A stretch of 64,000 nt of DNA from Micromonospora echinofusca (GTDB taxonomy: Bacteria > Actinomycetota > Actinomycetes > Mycobacteriales > Micromonosporaceae). Both the position numbers and the translations under genes were made by a program. The DNA lies in assembly GCF_900091445.1 (NCBI RefSeq), contig NZ_LT607733.1:2806501-2870500 (forward strand), read 5' to 3'. Under the pieces are notes generated by a model, which did not search any database, had not been told where the DNA came from, and was given only the letters and a program-made list of their open reading frames with translations. How positions within the stretch are numbered: the stretch's first letter is position 1; every line of letters starts with the position of its first letter. Positions 31,858-41,743 of the stretch are shown in pieces.

Positions 31858-34348
31858 TCAGGTCAGCGGGACCTGGCGGGCGAGCGCGGCACCGCCGGCC
31901 TCGAAGGCGGCCAGGACCGAGGTGGGCGCGCCACCGGTCGCCGGCACCACGACGGTCACCGGGCGGCCGGAGCGCACCTGCACCGAGCGCTCACCGAGCG
32001 ACCGGTCGCCGTCGGCGGTGTGCAGGTACACCGTGCCGGCGCGGTCGGCCCGTACGGTCACCCGTGCACCGTCGGCCACCTGCCGCTGGCCGGTCAGCCG
32101 CAGCGCCCGCTCGGGCAGCCGGGTCACGGCGGCCGGCGCCACGCCGTCCACCGCCGACTGCGCGATGGTCTGCGGGCTGTGCACGCTGCGGGCGGCGGTG
32201 TCCGGGAAGACCGGGGCGCTGGGCTGGCGCTGCGCCGGGGTGAGGCCGGGCAGGGTGACCAGCCCGTAGCGGTACGGGTCGGCCCGTACGCCGGTGAAAG
32301 GTGGACCAGCCCAGCCGCGACTGGGAGCTGAGGTCCTGGGTGTCCGAGTCGTACACCAGCACGTTGAAGCCCATCCGCGCCGGGTCGATCGCGTCGGGCA
32401 GCACCGCGAACGGGATGCGCGCCTCGACGGTGTAGCCGGTGTACGGCGCGGTGACCTTGCTGACCACGGTCATCCCCGGGGCGGTCGTGGCGCCCGGTCC
32501 CTGCCGGTTGTCGGCGTCGCGCTGCCAGCACGGCGGGTCGCCGTTGGCGGGGTCGTCGGTGACCGGGAAGATGCCCGCCTTGAACACGGTGGAGGTGTCC
32601 GACGAGTTCCCCTTCGGGTCGACGATGATCTCCACGCTGTCGGTGCGCCGCTGCCGTTTGCAGTCCTGCGGCACCACCTTCTTGCCGAGCACGTCGTCGG
32701 TGACCTGTACGAACACGACGAGCGCGTCCTCGGTGAAGGCGATGCGGCCGGTGGCCGAGGCGTCCTGTGCCGTGGTGGCCTGCCCCTCCCAGATGCGGGA
32801 CAGGTCCAGTTCCTCGCCGGGGTATTCGCCGGGGGAGGCCACCCCGTCGACGGCGTGGTCGTGCCCGGCGCGCGGCACCTCGCTGGTCGGCACGATCTCC
32901 AGGGCGCCGGTCTCCACGGTGCTGCCGGCGGCGCTGGTGGTGGTGATGGTGATCCCGCCGTCGCCGCCGTCGCCGCCCTCGTTGGCGGTCGGCAGGCTGG
33001 CGTCGCTGTTGGTGACGGTGAAGGTGACCGCCCCGGTCGCGCCCGGCGCGAGGGCGGCGTAGCTCTTCGTCGCCGCGTCGGCGGTGAAGCCGGCCGGCAG
33101 GCCGAGGGCGACCGTGCCGCTCTGGGCGGTCTCGCCGTGGTTGCGCAGGTCGATCCGGACCGTCCGGCTCTTGCCGGAGCCGATGGTCGGCACCGGCTTG
33201 ATCAGGGTGTCCAGCTGCGGGTAGCCGCTGTCGCCGGCCCAGCTGCGGAACAGCCCCACCTCGGGCAGCGGCTCCAGGGTGCCGCGTACGTCGGCGACCA
33301 CCCGGACCGCGCGGTCCGTGCGGCCGGTGCCCTGCCCGGTGGTCAGGGACGCGCCGACGAGGTGCTGGGCGTTGGTGTCGGCGCCCGCGGGGACGGTCAC
33401 GGTGAAGGTGACGGTCCGCTCCTTGCCGGCCGGTACGGCGCCGCGCACCGCGACGGAGCCGGTGGCCGTCCAACCCTGCGGCAGCCGCAGGGAGACCCGG
33501 GGCGAGGTGAGCGCCCGGTTGCCCGGCGCCCAGCGGATCTTCGCGGGGTCGGTGGGGGCGGCGGCGGTGTTGGCCCAGCCCTGGGTGACGTAGTCCCGGC
33601 GGGCGTCGACCTCGACCTCGGCCCAGGTCTTGCCGCCGGCGCTGCGCGCACCCTCCCAGACGCCGAAGACCTGGTCGGTCGGTACGGCCGCCACGAAGCC
33701 GGCGGCGCACTGCGGCCCGGTCGACGAGCTGCCGGTGCCGCCGGTACGCAGGAACTTCGCCGCCCGGAACGGCGTGAGCCCCTCCTTGGTGATCTGCTCG
33801 GGGAACGCCTTCGGGTCGGCGGCGGCGTGGAACGCCTCGGCGGCGAACCGGGCGGCCTGCTGGTGGTTTCCGTGGTTGCCGGGTGTGGGCGACGGGTTCA
33901 TCGTCATGACGATCTCGGGCCGGGTCTGCCGGATCACCCGGACGATCTGGCCCAGCGTGTCGTCGTGCCCCCAGATCTGCTCGGACAGGGGCGCGGAGGC
34001 GGTGTACCAGAAGTCGACGCGGTCCAGGTTGTAGAGGTTCTCCACCCCGGCGCGGCCGATCGCGGTGCGCTCCTCGCGCTCGCGGATGATGCCCAGCGGC
34101 GGGCCCTCCTCGAGGCCGACGGCGTTGCCACCGCCCTCGCCCCGGGTGATGGTGACGACGCCGGCCTTGGCGCCGTGCTTCTCGTTCCACTGGCCGAGGG
34201 TGGCGAGGCTGCCGGCCTCGTCGTCGGGGTGCGCGCTGACGAAGAGGACGTCCAGGTCGACGGTGTCGGTCGGCCGGGCGTCGACGTGGGGGTCGCGGTC
34301 GGACGGTGAGAGGGCGGGCAGGGGCGCCGGGCCCGAGGAGCGCCGGCG
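31858..34348 (-). pseudogene. PIG-L family deacetylase with NEW3 and CBM9-like domains, broken
   Basis: The reading frame encodes a PIG-L/LmbE N-acetylglucosaminide deacetylase (VLFVSAHPDDEAGS; TRGEGGGNAVG; NPSPTPGNHGNHQQAARF), then an NEW3-type beta domain and a CBM9/DOMON-like domain. Two faults are visible. First, no ATG, GTG or TTG precedes the core in frame: the frame opens after a TGA at 34349-34351 and the usual signal peptide is absent. Second, within the CBM9-like domain the frame shifts after LGWSTF; removing one A from the run at 32297-32299 restores a continuous reading to the stop at 31858. It is either a decayed gene or one with a sequencing error plus a non-standard start. Intact relatives are secreted; the substrate is unknown. 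Confidence 0.75.
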
Positions 34349-34448
34349 TCACCTCAGGTACGCAGCGGCACGGGGTCCGTACACACTGGAAGGCCTTCGC
34401 CCGGTGACGCTAGGGACCGGCGCGGCGGCCCGTCAATGCTTTGCAAGG

Positions 34449-34470
34449 TCTTTCTTCTTTTGCGAAAGAA
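34449..34470. promoter_or_regulatory. AT-rich inverted repeat in the ROK-PIG-L intergenic region
   Basis: TTCTTT (34455-34460), TGCG, AAAGAA (34465-34470), overlapped by TCTTTC...GAAAGA. It lies upstream of the ROK regulator, in a region otherwise less GC-rich than its surroundings. It could be an operator. Confidence 0.35.
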
Positions 34471-34579
34471 ACTAACTCCCCGCAAGCCGAGGGAATGCCG
34501 GCGGTGAGTTCGCCCGACCGTCGGCCCCGATAGGGCAGGAAGGAAGGGCGTTTCTGCTGCTCAAGGAGGAGGTCGCAAG

Positions 34580-34600
34580 GTAACGAGACGGTTTCGTTAC
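34580..34600. promoter_or_regulatory. Probable ROK repressor operator
   Basis: Perfect 7-bp inverted repeat GTAACGA (34580-34586) and TCGTTAC (34594-34600), extended imperfectly outward as CAAG...CTTG. It lies 36 bases upstream of the ROK regulator start, next to TTGACT (34601-34606) followed 17 bases later by TAGGAA. Position and symmetry fit autoregulation of the operon by its first gene. This is inference. Confidence 0.5.
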
Positions 34601-34635
34601 TTGACTCGATAGTTCGTTCGCCGTAGGAAGGAAGT

Positions 34636-35799
34636 GTGACAGACGTGGTGACGCCACCAACGAGCCCGGTGAGCCGGGAGCGGTCGAAGGAGATCAAGCG
34701 GTTGTCCGTGATCTCCACCGCCCGCCAGGTGCGGCTGCTCTCGCGCGCCGAGCTGACGGAGCTCACCGGGCTGAGCCCCGCGACGCTCACCCCGCTCGTG
34801 CGGGAGCTGATCGCCGAGGGCTACCTCATCGAGCGCGGCCCCGGGACGTCCCGCACCGGGCGGCCCCGGGCGATGCTGGAGTTCAACCCCCGGGCCGAGC
34901 TGGTCGCCGCCGTCTCCCTGGAACCGTCCCGGATCAGCTGCGAGATCGCCGACAGCGACGGCACGGTGATCGCCCACCGCGCCGTCCGGCTCGCCGGCGA
35001 CATCGTCGACACCATCTGCCGCTCGGTGCCCGAACTCGCCGGCGACGGCCTGCCGGCGCTGCGCGGGGTGGCCATCGCCGCGCCCGGCGTCTCCACCGGC
35101 GGCGCGGTGCGCCTGGCCCCCTCGGTCGGCCTCGTCGAGGGGCGGCCGGTGGGGGAGTCGGTGCAGCGGCACCTCGGGGTGCCGGTGGTGGTGGACAACG
35201 ACGTGAACCTGATGGCGGCCGGCGAGCACGCCGTCGGCGCCGGCAGCGACGTCGCCGACCTGCTGCTGCTGCACGTGGCCGACGGCATCGGCGCCGGTCT
35301 GGTGCTCGACGGGCAGGTCCGCCGGGGTGCCGGCGGGGCCGCCGGCGAGGTCGGCTTCCTGCCGCTGGACCCGACCGACCGTGGCCACGACGGGATCGGT
35401 CCGTTCGAGGCCCGCTGGTCGGAGAACGCCATCGCCGAGCGGATGGTGGCGCTGGCCCCCGGGCGGCGGCCGGACTCGCCCGTGGCCGACCTGGTGGCGC
35501 TGGCCGCCACCGACGAACGGGCCGCCGCCTACCTCGACGACGTGCTCGCGGCCTGGTCGCGGCTGATCGTCTCCTGCGTCTGTGTCGTCGATCCCGGGCG
35601 GGTGCTGCTCAGCGGCGCCGCCGCCCACCTCGACGACGCCGCCGTGGACCGGCTCCAGGCGCTGGTCGCGGCCGCCGCGCCCAGCGCCACCGAGGTACGC
35701 CGGGCGGTGCTCGGCGACCGGGCGGTGCTGCACGGGGCGGTCAGCTACGCCCTCTCCGCGGCCGCCGCCGGGATGCCGACCCTGCTGCCGGCCCCTTGA
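34636..35799 (+). CDS. ROK-family transcriptional regulator (NagC/XylR-like)
   Basis: 387 residues from GTG, with AGGAAGGAAG just upstream. An N-terminal winged helix-turn-helix (RAELTELTGLSPATLTPLVR) is followed by a ROK sugar-kinase-like domain (VVVDNDVNLMAAGEH, HVADGIGAGLVLDGQ, GAAGEVGF). The usual ROK zinc-binding CxCGxxGC cluster is not present, so the zinc site is altered. It probably senses the sugar-like ligand imported or released by the downstream operon and binds the inverted repeat at 34580. The gene ends 52 bases before the binding-protein gene. Confidence 0.9.
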   Translation: MTDVVTPPTSPVSRERSKEIKRLSVISTARQVRLLSRAELTELTGLSPATLTPLVRELIAEGYLIERGPGTSRTGRPRAMLEFNPRAELVAAVSLEPSRISCEIADSDGTVIAHRAVRLAGDIVDTICRSVPELAGDGLPALRGVAIAAPGVSTGGAVRLAPSVGLVEGRPVGESVQRHLGVPVVVDNDVNLMAAGEHAVGAGSDVADLLLLHVADGIGAGLVLDGQVRRGAGGAAGEVGFLPLDPTDRGHDGIGPFEARWSENAIAERMVALAPGRRPDSPVADLVALAATDERAAAYLDDVLAAWSRLIVSCVCVVDPGRVLLSGAAAHLDDAAVDRLQALVAAAAPSATEVRRAVLGDRAVLHGAVSYALSAAAAGMPTLLPAP

Positions 35800-35851
35800 C
35801 CACACACCACGCACACCGCAGTTCCCCCCACACCCCTCGGAGGTACACCCC

Positions 35852-36901
35852 ATGAGACGTCGACTTCTCCTCGCCGGTGCGCTCGCCACCGTGCTCGCCG
35901 CCGGCACCGCCTGCGGTGGCGGCGGTGGTGACGACGCGGCCGGCGGCGCGAGCGCCGAGAAGCTGACCATCTACACGGCCCGCGACAAGAAGGTCTCCAC
36001 CTACGTCGTTGACCAGTTCACCGCCAAGTACCCGGAGTACAAGGGCAAGGTGGAGATCCTCAACCTGGGCGCGCAGGAGATCCTGGAGCGGGTCCGCGCC
36101 GAGAAGGCCAACCCGCAGGCCGACGTCTGGTGGGGCGGCACCCAGCAGGGGCTCTCCGCCGGCGCCGGCGAGGACCTGCTGACGTCCTGGCAGCCGGCGT
36201 TCGCCGAGAAGATGGACCCGAAGTACAAGGACGCCGAGGGCCGCTGGTTCGGAGAGATCCTGCTGCCCGAGGTCATCATGTACAACAACAAGGCGCTCAC
36301 CCCGGAGCAGGCCCCGAAGGACTGGGACGACCTGCTGAAGCCGGAGTGGAAGGACAAGATCATCATCCGGGACGTGGCCGCGTCCGGCACGATGCGGTCG
36401 ATCTACGCGTCGATGATCATGCGGCAGTCCCCGGACGGCAGCAACCCGCAGCCCGGCTACGACTGGCTCAAGAAGCTCGACGCCAACACCGGCGCCTACG
36501 CGGCCAACCCGACCGACCTCTACCTGAAGCTCTCCCGCCAGCAGGGCGTGGTCAGTGCCTGGAACCTCCAGGACGTCCTGCTCCAGGCCAACCAGTCGAA
36601 CATGCCGTTCGGCTACGTGATGCCCGCCTCCGGCGCCCCGGTGCTGGTCGACGGCATCGCCGCGGTCAAGGGCGGCAACACCACCGGCGCCCAGAAGTTC
36701 ATGGAGTTCCTCTTCGACGACAAGCTGCGCGGCGACCTGGCCAAGGACTACTACCAGATCCCGGCCGTGGACATCGCCGAGAAGCCGGAGTGGCTGGCCC
36801 AGCTCGGCCTCAAGCCGCTGGACGTCAACTGGGACGTGATCGGCAAGAACGAGACCGAGTGGATCAACCACTGGAACAGCCAGATCAAGAACAAGGGCTG
36901 A
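35852..36901 (+). CDS. ABC transporter substrate-binding lipoprotein (family 1, Fe/AEP/phosphosugar type)
   Basis: 349 residues; GGAGG 8 bases before ATG. A signal peptide ends in a lipobox-like AAGTAC, so the mature protein is probably anchored outside the membrane at Cys. The fold is that of periplasmic binding proteins such as FbpA or aminoethylphosphonate binders (KLTIYTARDKKVSTYVVDQF; NPQADVWWGGTQQG; ILLPEVIMYNNKAL). This family binds iron(III), phosphonates, phosphorylated organics or related anions, so the ligand cannot be fixed by sequence. The neighbouring sugar kinase, lyase and amidohydrolases suggest an organic nutrient rather than iron. Confidence 0.88.
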   Translation: MRRRLLLAGALATVLAAGTACGGGGGDDAAGGASAEKLTIYTARDKKVSTYVVDQFTAKYPEYKGKVEILNLGAQEILERVRAEKANPQADVWWGGTQQGLSAGAGEDLLTSWQPAFAEKMDPKYKDAEGRWFGEILLPEVIMYNNKALTPEQAPKDWDDLLKPEWKDKIIIRDVAASGTMRSIYASMIMRQSPDGSNPQPGYDWLKKLDANTGAYAANPTDLYLKLSRQQGVVSAWNLQDVLLQANQSNMPFGYVMPASGAPVLVDGIAAVKGGNTTGAQKFMEFLFDDKLRGDLAKDYYQIPAVDIAEKPEWLAQLGLKPLDVNWDVIGKNETEWINHWNSQIKNKG

Positions 36902-36915
36902 CCGCCCGGGCGTTT

Positions 36916-36942
36916 CGGGGGGCGGGCCCGTCCCGCCCCCCG
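36916..36942 (+). terminator. Intra-operon hairpin after the binding-protein gene
   Basis: GGGGGGCGGG (36917-36926) and CCCGCCCCCC (36932-36941), extendable by one C-G pair, around a 5-base loop. It lies 15 bases after the stop. Such stems commonly stabilise binding-protein mRNA or reduce read-through to the ATPase gene. Confidence 0.5.
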
Positions 36943-36995
36943 CGCCCCCACCTGACGACCGACCAGGTCCGGTACCGCACGAAGGAGAGGACCTC

Positions 36996-38069
36996 ATGAT
37001 CGATGTCACGCTGGAGTCGGTGAGCAAGCGCTTCGCGCGCGGCGGCGACACCGCGGCCGTGGACGACGTCGACATCACGATCGCCGCCGGGGAGTTCTTC
37101 ACGCTGCTCGGTCCGAGCGGCTGCGGCAAGACCACCACCCTGCGGATGGTGGCGGGGTTCTACTTCCCCACCTCCGGGCGGATCCGGTTCGGCACCGAGG
37201 ACGTCACGCGCCGGCCGCCGAACAAGCGCGACACCGGCATGGTGTTCCAGAACTACGCGCTCTTCCCGCACATGAGCGTCGCGCAGAACGTCGCGTACGG
37301 CCTGAAGATCCGCAAGGTCGGGCGGGTCGAGGCGCGGCGGCGGGTCGAGGAGGCGCTCGGCCAGGTGCACCTCGCCGGCTACGGCGACCGGCGCATCGAC
37401 GAGCTCTCCGGCGGCCAGCAGCAGCGCGTCGCCCTGGCCCGGGCGCTGGTGATCCGGCCGCGCACCCTGCTGCTCGACGAGCCGCTGTCGAACCTCGACG
37501 CCAAGCTGCGCGAGGAGACCCGGGTCGAGATCCGTCGCATCCAGCGCGAGGCCGGCACCACCTCCATCTACGTCACCCACGACCAGGCCGAGGCGATGGC
37601 CATGTCGGACCGGATCGCGGTCATGCAGTCCGGCCGGGTGCAGCAGATCGGCGCCCCGCAGGAGATCTACCACCGCCCGGCGACCAGCTTCGTGGCCCGC
37701 TTCATCGGCCGCAGCAACGTGCTCACCCTGCCGGTGGTCGCCGCCGCCGCGCAGACCGTCACCGTGGGGCTGCCCGCCGGCGGCGAGGTCACCGCGCCCG
37801 CCCCGACGGGCCATGGCCTGCGCCAGGGCGACACCGCGCTGGTGTCGGTCCGGCCCGAGCACATCGGGCTGACCTCGGCCACCGAGGTGGGCGCGCTGCC
37901 CGGCCGGGTCACCGAGGTGGAGTTCACCGGCATGGCGACCAACCTCGTGGTCGACGTGGCCGGCGAGCCCGTGCAGGTCGCCGCGATCGACGTGCCGGCC
38001 GGGATCGCCGCCGGCGACCAGGTCGGGCTGCGGCTCAACCGGGAGCGGATGTGGGTGGTGCGCCCGTGA
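36996..38069 (+). CDS. ABC transporter ATPase with TOBE domain
   Basis: 357 residues, AAGGAGAGG upstream of ATG. All ATPase motifs are present: Walker A GPSGCGKTT, Q-loop VFQNYALFPHMS, signature LSGGQQQR, Walker B LLLDEPLSNLDAKLR and the switch His in VTHDQAEA. A C-terminal TOBE regulatory domain follows (about 280-357). It belongs to the CUT1/Fe-putrescine group and powers import with the fused permease that overlaps its stop. Confidence 0.95.
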   Translation: MIDVTLESVSKRFARGGDTAAVDDVDITIAAGEFFTLLGPSGCGKTTTLRMVAGFYFPTSGRIRFGTEDVTRRPPNKRDTGMVFQNYALFPHMSVAQNVAYGLKIRKVGRVEARRRVEEALGQVHLAGYGDRRIDELSGGQQQRVALARALVIRPRTLLLDEPLSNLDAKLREETRVEIRRIQREAGTTSIYVTHDQAEAMAMSDRIAVMQSGRVQQIGAPQEIYHRPATSFVARFIGRSNVLTLPVVAAAAQTVTVGLPAGGEVTAPAPTGHGLRQGDTALVSVRPEHIGLTSATEVGALPGRVTEVEFTGMATNLVVDVAGEPVQVAAIDVPAGIAAGDQVGLRLNRERMWVVRP

Positions 38070-39859
38070 GCACCATCCCCGCCACGCCCAGCCCGGCCAC
38101 CGTCGCCCCGATCACCGGCGAGCCGACGCCGCCGCGCGGCCCACGCCGCCGGCTCGCCGACCGCTTCGCCGGCGGCACCGGCTCGCGCTGGTTCCCGTAC
38201 GTCCTGGTCTTCCCGCTCGCCCTGATCCTCTTCGGGTACGTGGTGCAGCCGATGTTCGCCACCTTCGCCGAGAGCGTCGGCGTGGACGGGGTGGAGAACT
38301 ACGGCAGCTTCGTCACCGGCGGCGGGGTCGCCCGGTCCTCCCTGGTCACCTCGCTGATCATCTCCGCGGCCAGCGTGCTGCTCTGCGGCGTCGTCGGCGT
38401 GGCGATGGCCTTCCTGCTCAAGCGCTTCTCGTTCCCCGGCCGCAAGCTGATCGAGGCGATCATCCTGGTGCCGGCGGCGCTGCCGCCGCTGATCGGGGCG
38501 ATCTCGTTCCAGCTGCTCTACAGCGAGACCGGCATTCTGCCGCGCGGCCTCCAGCAACTCTTCGGCGCCGAGAACCCGGTGCTGCCGTTCAGCGGCATCG
38601 CCGGGGTGCTGGTCGTGCACACCTTCACCATGTACCCGTACTTCTACCTCTCCGCCTCGGCCGCGCTGTCGGGCATGGACCCGTCGGTGGAGGAGGCGGC
38701 GTACAACCTCGGCGCCGGCCGGGTGCGGGTGTGGCGCACGGTGCTGCTGCCGATGCTCACCCCTGCGCTGGTCTCCGCCTCGCTGCTGGTGTTCATGACC
38801 TCGCTGGCGTCGTACACCGCCCCGCTGCTGTTCGGCGTGGACCAGACGATGACCATGCAGATCTACATCAACCGCACCAACGGCGACCTGCCGATGGCCT
38901 CCACGTACGCCTCGGTGCTCGGCGTGGTCTCGGTGCTGTTCCTGCTCGGCATGCGCTGGTACGAGGGGCGGCGCAGCTACCGCTCCCAGTCCAAGGGCGT
39001 CGCCGCCCACCGCCGCGAGATCACCAACCCGCTGGGCAAGTGGCTCGCCCTGGCCGCCTCGATCCTGGCCACCGCGGTCCTGCTCGCGCCGGTGGCGACC
39101 ATCGCCCTGGTCGCCTTCTCCCAGGACGGCTCCTGGACCACCGAGGTCATTCCGGCGGCGTACACCACGCAGAACTTCGTCACGATCTTCTCCGATCCGG
39201 CGGCGTTCCAGCCGATCCTCAACTCGTTGCAGATGAGCCTCATCGCCACCGTCGCCTGCGTCGTCGTCGGCGTGCTCATCGCGTACGCGGTGCGCCGGCT
39301 GGACTTCCGCGGCCGGGGCCTGCTGGACGTGGCGGTCATGCTGGCCTGGGCGCTGCCCGGCACGGTGGTGGCGATCAACCTGATCTCGGCGTTCAGCACG
39401 GGCAACGCGTTCAGCTTCGGGCAGGTGCTGATCGGCACCTTCTGGATCATGCCGCTGGCGTACTTCGTGCGGTTCCTGCCGCTGGTCTTCCGCTCCAGCT
39501 CGGCCACCCTGGCGCAGATCGACCCGTCGCTGGAGGAGGCCGCGCGCAACCTGGGTGCGTCCTGGTGGCGGGCGTTCGGCACCGTCACGCTGCGGCTGAT
39601 GCTGCCCGGTGTGGTGGCCGGCGCGCTGCTCGCCTTCGTGCACGGCGTCGGCGAGTTCGTCGCCTCCGTGCTGATCTACACCTCCGAGACGGCGCCGATC
39701 TCCGTGGAGATCAACAACCGGATGTACTCGTTCGAGGTCGGCACCGCCGCCGCGTACGGCATGCTCCAGGTTGTCCTGATCTTCGTGGTGATGGTGGTCT
39801 CCGGCCGGCTGGACGGCGGCCGGCGCTCCAGTCGGGAGGCGGCCCGGTGGACGGCGTGA
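38066..39859 (+). CDS. Fused double-domain ABC permease
   Basis: 597 residues from GTG overlapping the ATPase stop. It contains two complete binding-protein-dependent permease domains in one chain, each with an EAA loop for the ATPase: EEAAYNLGAGRVRVWRTVLL in the first half and EEAARNLGASWWRAFGTVTL in the second. About twelve membrane helices. This FbpB-like fusion is typical of iron(III) and 2-aminoethylphosphonate-type importers and fits the binding protein. Confidence 0.94.
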   Translation: MSTIPATPSPATVAPITGEPTPPRGPRRRLADRFAGGTGSRWFPYVLVFPLALILFGYVVQPMFATFAESVGVDGVENYGSFVTGGGVARSSLVTSLIISAASVLLCGVVGVAMAFLLKRFSFPGRKLIEAIILVPAALPPLIGAISFQLLYSETGILPRGLQQLFGAENPVLPFSGIAGVLVVHTFTMYPYFYLSASAALSGMDPSVEEAAYNLGAGRVRVWRTVLLPMLTPALVSASLLVFMTSLASYTAPLLFGVDQTMTMQIYINRTNGDLPMASTYASVLGVVSVLFLLGMRWYEGRRSYRSQSKGVAAHRREITNPLGKWLALAASILATAVLLAPVATIALVAFSQDGSWTTEVIPAAYTTQNFVTIFSDPAAFQPILNSLQMSLIATVACVVVGVLIAYAVRRLDFRGRGLLDVAVMLAWALPGTVVAINLISAFSTGNAFSFGQVLIGTFWIMPLAYFVRFLPLVFRSSSATLAQIDPSLEEAARNLGASWWRAFGTVTLRLMLPGVVAGALLAFVHGVGEFVASVLIYTSETAPISVEINNRMYSFEVGTAAAYGMLQVVLIFVVMVVSGRLDGGRRSSREAARWTA

Positions 39860-40782
39860 GCGCGGCCTGGCCGACGGGCGGCGGGCTGGTCCCCGCCGCC
39901 CGGATCCCCGGCGGGGAGCTGGCGGCGGTCGCCGAGGCGGCGGACTTCGCGGTGCTCCCGGTCGGCGCGGTCGAGTGGCACGGCCCGCACCTGCCGCTCG
40001 GCACCGACCTGATCCTCGCCGAGGGCTTCGCCGCCGAGAGCGCGCTCGGCGGCGACGACGCGGCGCCGTCCGGCGGGGGCACCACCACCCCGGCCGGCGG
40101 GGCGGCGGGCCCGCGCGGGGTGCTCTTCCCCGCCGTGCCGTACGCCGCCTGCCCCGGCCAGACCCGGCCGTGGCCGGGCACCGTGGCGATCCGACCCGAG
40201 ATCGCGGTCGGCTACCTCGCCGACGTGATCGAGGGGATCGTCGCCGCCGGGTTCCCCCGGCTGCTGATCGTCAACGGACACGACGCGAACATGTCGACGG
40301 TCCGGGCCGCCATGGAGTGGGTCTCCGGGCGGCGCGCGGCGAGCCTGCTGCTGGTCAACTGGTTCCAGCTGGTCACCCCGGCCGAGACAACCGAGCTGTA
40401 CGGTCCGTTGCCCGCGCGCGGGCACGGCGGGGCGTACGAGACCTCCGGGGTGCTCGGCTTCGACCCCGACGCGGTGCGTCTCGACGCGGTCGCCGACCTG
40501 CCGCCGAAGCCGAAGCTGCCGGTGACCCACCCGTACGTGCTGGTGGAGTCCCGGCCCGACCCGTGGCAGGGCTGGTCCGGGCACATCTCGCTGGCCGGCG
40601 AGGAGGCCGGCCGCCGGGTCCGGCAGCTGGCCGGGGCCCGGCTGCGCGAGGTCGTCGCCGCCTGGGTGGCCGCTCCGCCGCCCGCCCCGCCCACCGACGC
40701 CCCACTGCCCACCGACGCGTCGACCGGCCCCACGCCCACCGAGGCGACCGCCGGTGGACCCGAGCCCGAGGAGGCGCCGTGA
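39847..40782 (+). CDS. Creatininase-family amidohydrolase
   Basis: 311 residues. I chose GTG 39847 because GGGAGG lies 7 bases upstream; the in-frame GTG at 39856 is farther from it. It shows the family's metal site (GAVEWHGPHLPLGTD with Glu, His and Asp; NGHDANMST; RGHGGAYETS). The C-terminal tail is Pro/Thr-rich and unconserved. Creatininase-fold enzymes open cyclic or linear amides, including creatinine, formamidopyrimidines and inosose-type lactones. Together with the amidohydrolase, lyase and ROK kinase it should process the imported compound. The exact substrate is unknown. Confidence 0.88.
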   Translation: MDGVSAAWPTGGGLVPAARIPGGELAAVAEAADFAVLPVGAVEWHGPHLPLGTDLILAEGFAAESALGGDDAAPSGGGTTTPAGGAAGPRGVLFPAVPYAACPGQTRPWPGTVAIRPEIAVGYLADVIEGIVAAGFPRLLIVNGHDANMSTVRAAMEWVSGRRAASLLLVNWFQLVTPAETTELYGPLPARGHGGAYETSGVLGFDPDAVRLDAVADLPPKPKLPVTHPYVLVESRPDPWQGWSGHISLAGEEAGRRVRQLAGARLREVVAAWVAAPPPAPPTDAPLPTDASTGPTPTEATAGGPEPEEAP

Positions 40783-41732
40783 CCGTCGACCGGGGACTGG
40801 ACGTCGTCGACTTCCACCTGCACTTCCGCATCGGCGCCGACGAGACGATCCGGGCCTGCGAGCACGCCGCCGACATGCACCCCGGCGGCGAGCACGAGCG
40901 GGCCGTACGCGTCGCCGGCTCCGCGCCGTACGCGCGGCAGTGGCGGCAGGCGTGGGGCTTCCCCGACCCGGAGCCGCCCGCCGAGCGCTGGCAGGACGAG
41001 GCGGACCGCTGGGCCGAGGAGCTGCGCGCGGTGAACGTGCGCCGGGCGGTCTTCGTCACCGGCGGCGGCAACGACACCGTCGCCGACGTGGTCGAGCGCC
41101 ACCCCGACCTGCTGCTCGGCTTCGCGCACCACGACCCGTACGGCGCGGACGCCGCCGCCGAGCTGGAGCGCGCGGTCGTCGAGCGGGGCCTGCGCGGGCT
41201 GAAGCTGTTCGCCCCGCTGCTGCGCGGCCCGCTCGACGACGAGGCCCTCGACCCGCTCTGGGGCGCCGCCCAGCGCCTCGGCGTGCCGGTGTTGATCCAC
41301 ATCGGTCACTACGGCAGCGCCGGCGGCCTGTCCCACGGCCGCTACGGCGGCCCGGACGAGCTGGCCCGGATGGCCCGCCGATTCCCCGAGCTGGCCGTGG
41401 TGGTGCCGCACTTCGGCGTCCAGCACGTGCAGGACCTGCTCTTCGCCGCCTGGGGTTGCCCGAACATCCACGTCGACACCTCGGGGTCGAACCAGTGGGT
41501 GCGCTGGATGCCGTACAAGCTGACGCTGGAGGAGCTGTTCCGGCGCTGCTACGAGACCATCGGCCCGCACCGGATCGTGTTCGGCAGCGACTCCTCGTGG
41601 TTCCCGCGCGGTTACGTCACCCGCTACCTCGACGACCAGCTGCGGATCTGCCGCGAGCTGGGGCTGCCCGACGACCACCTACGCGCGATCTTCGCCGGGA
41701 ACGCCGAGCGCCTGCTCGGCCTGGACGACTGA
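40779..41732 (+). CDS. TIM-barrel amidohydrolase (amidohydrolase-2 type)
   Basis: 317 residues from GTG overlapping the creatininase stop (GTGA). It has the metal-dependent hydrolase pattern: VVDFHLHFRIG with the HxH pair near the N-terminus, VLIHIGHYGS, VVVPHFGVQH and the late Asp in RIVFGSDSSWFPRGY. It is closest to the ACMSD/2-pyrone-dicarboxylate lactonase group, whose members hydrolyse lactones or decarboxylate. It presumably catalyses a step after or before the creatininase in the same pathway. Confidence 0.88.
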   Translation: MTVDRGLDVVDFHLHFRIGADETIRACEHAADMHPGGEHERAVRVAGSAPYARQWRQAWGFPDPEPPAERWQDEADRWAEELRAVNVRRAVFVTGGGNDTVADVVERHPDLLLGFAHHDPYGADAAAELERAVVERGLRGLKLFAPLLRGPLDDEALDPLWGAAQRLGVPVLIHIGHYGSAGGLSHGRYGGPDELARMARRFPELAVVVPHFGVQHVQDLLFAAWGCPNIHVDTSGSNQWVRWMPYKLTLEELFRRCYETIGPHRIVFGSDSSWFPRGYVTRYLDDQLRICRELGLPDDHLRAIFAGNAERLLGLDD

Positions 41733-41743
41733 CCGGCTGACGC

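Noticed and set aside
35852..39859. Annotating the importer as a ferric iron transporter
   Set aside because: The binding-protein and fused-permease families are shared by iron, phosphonate and phosphosugar importers, and the linked enzymes point to an organic substrate.
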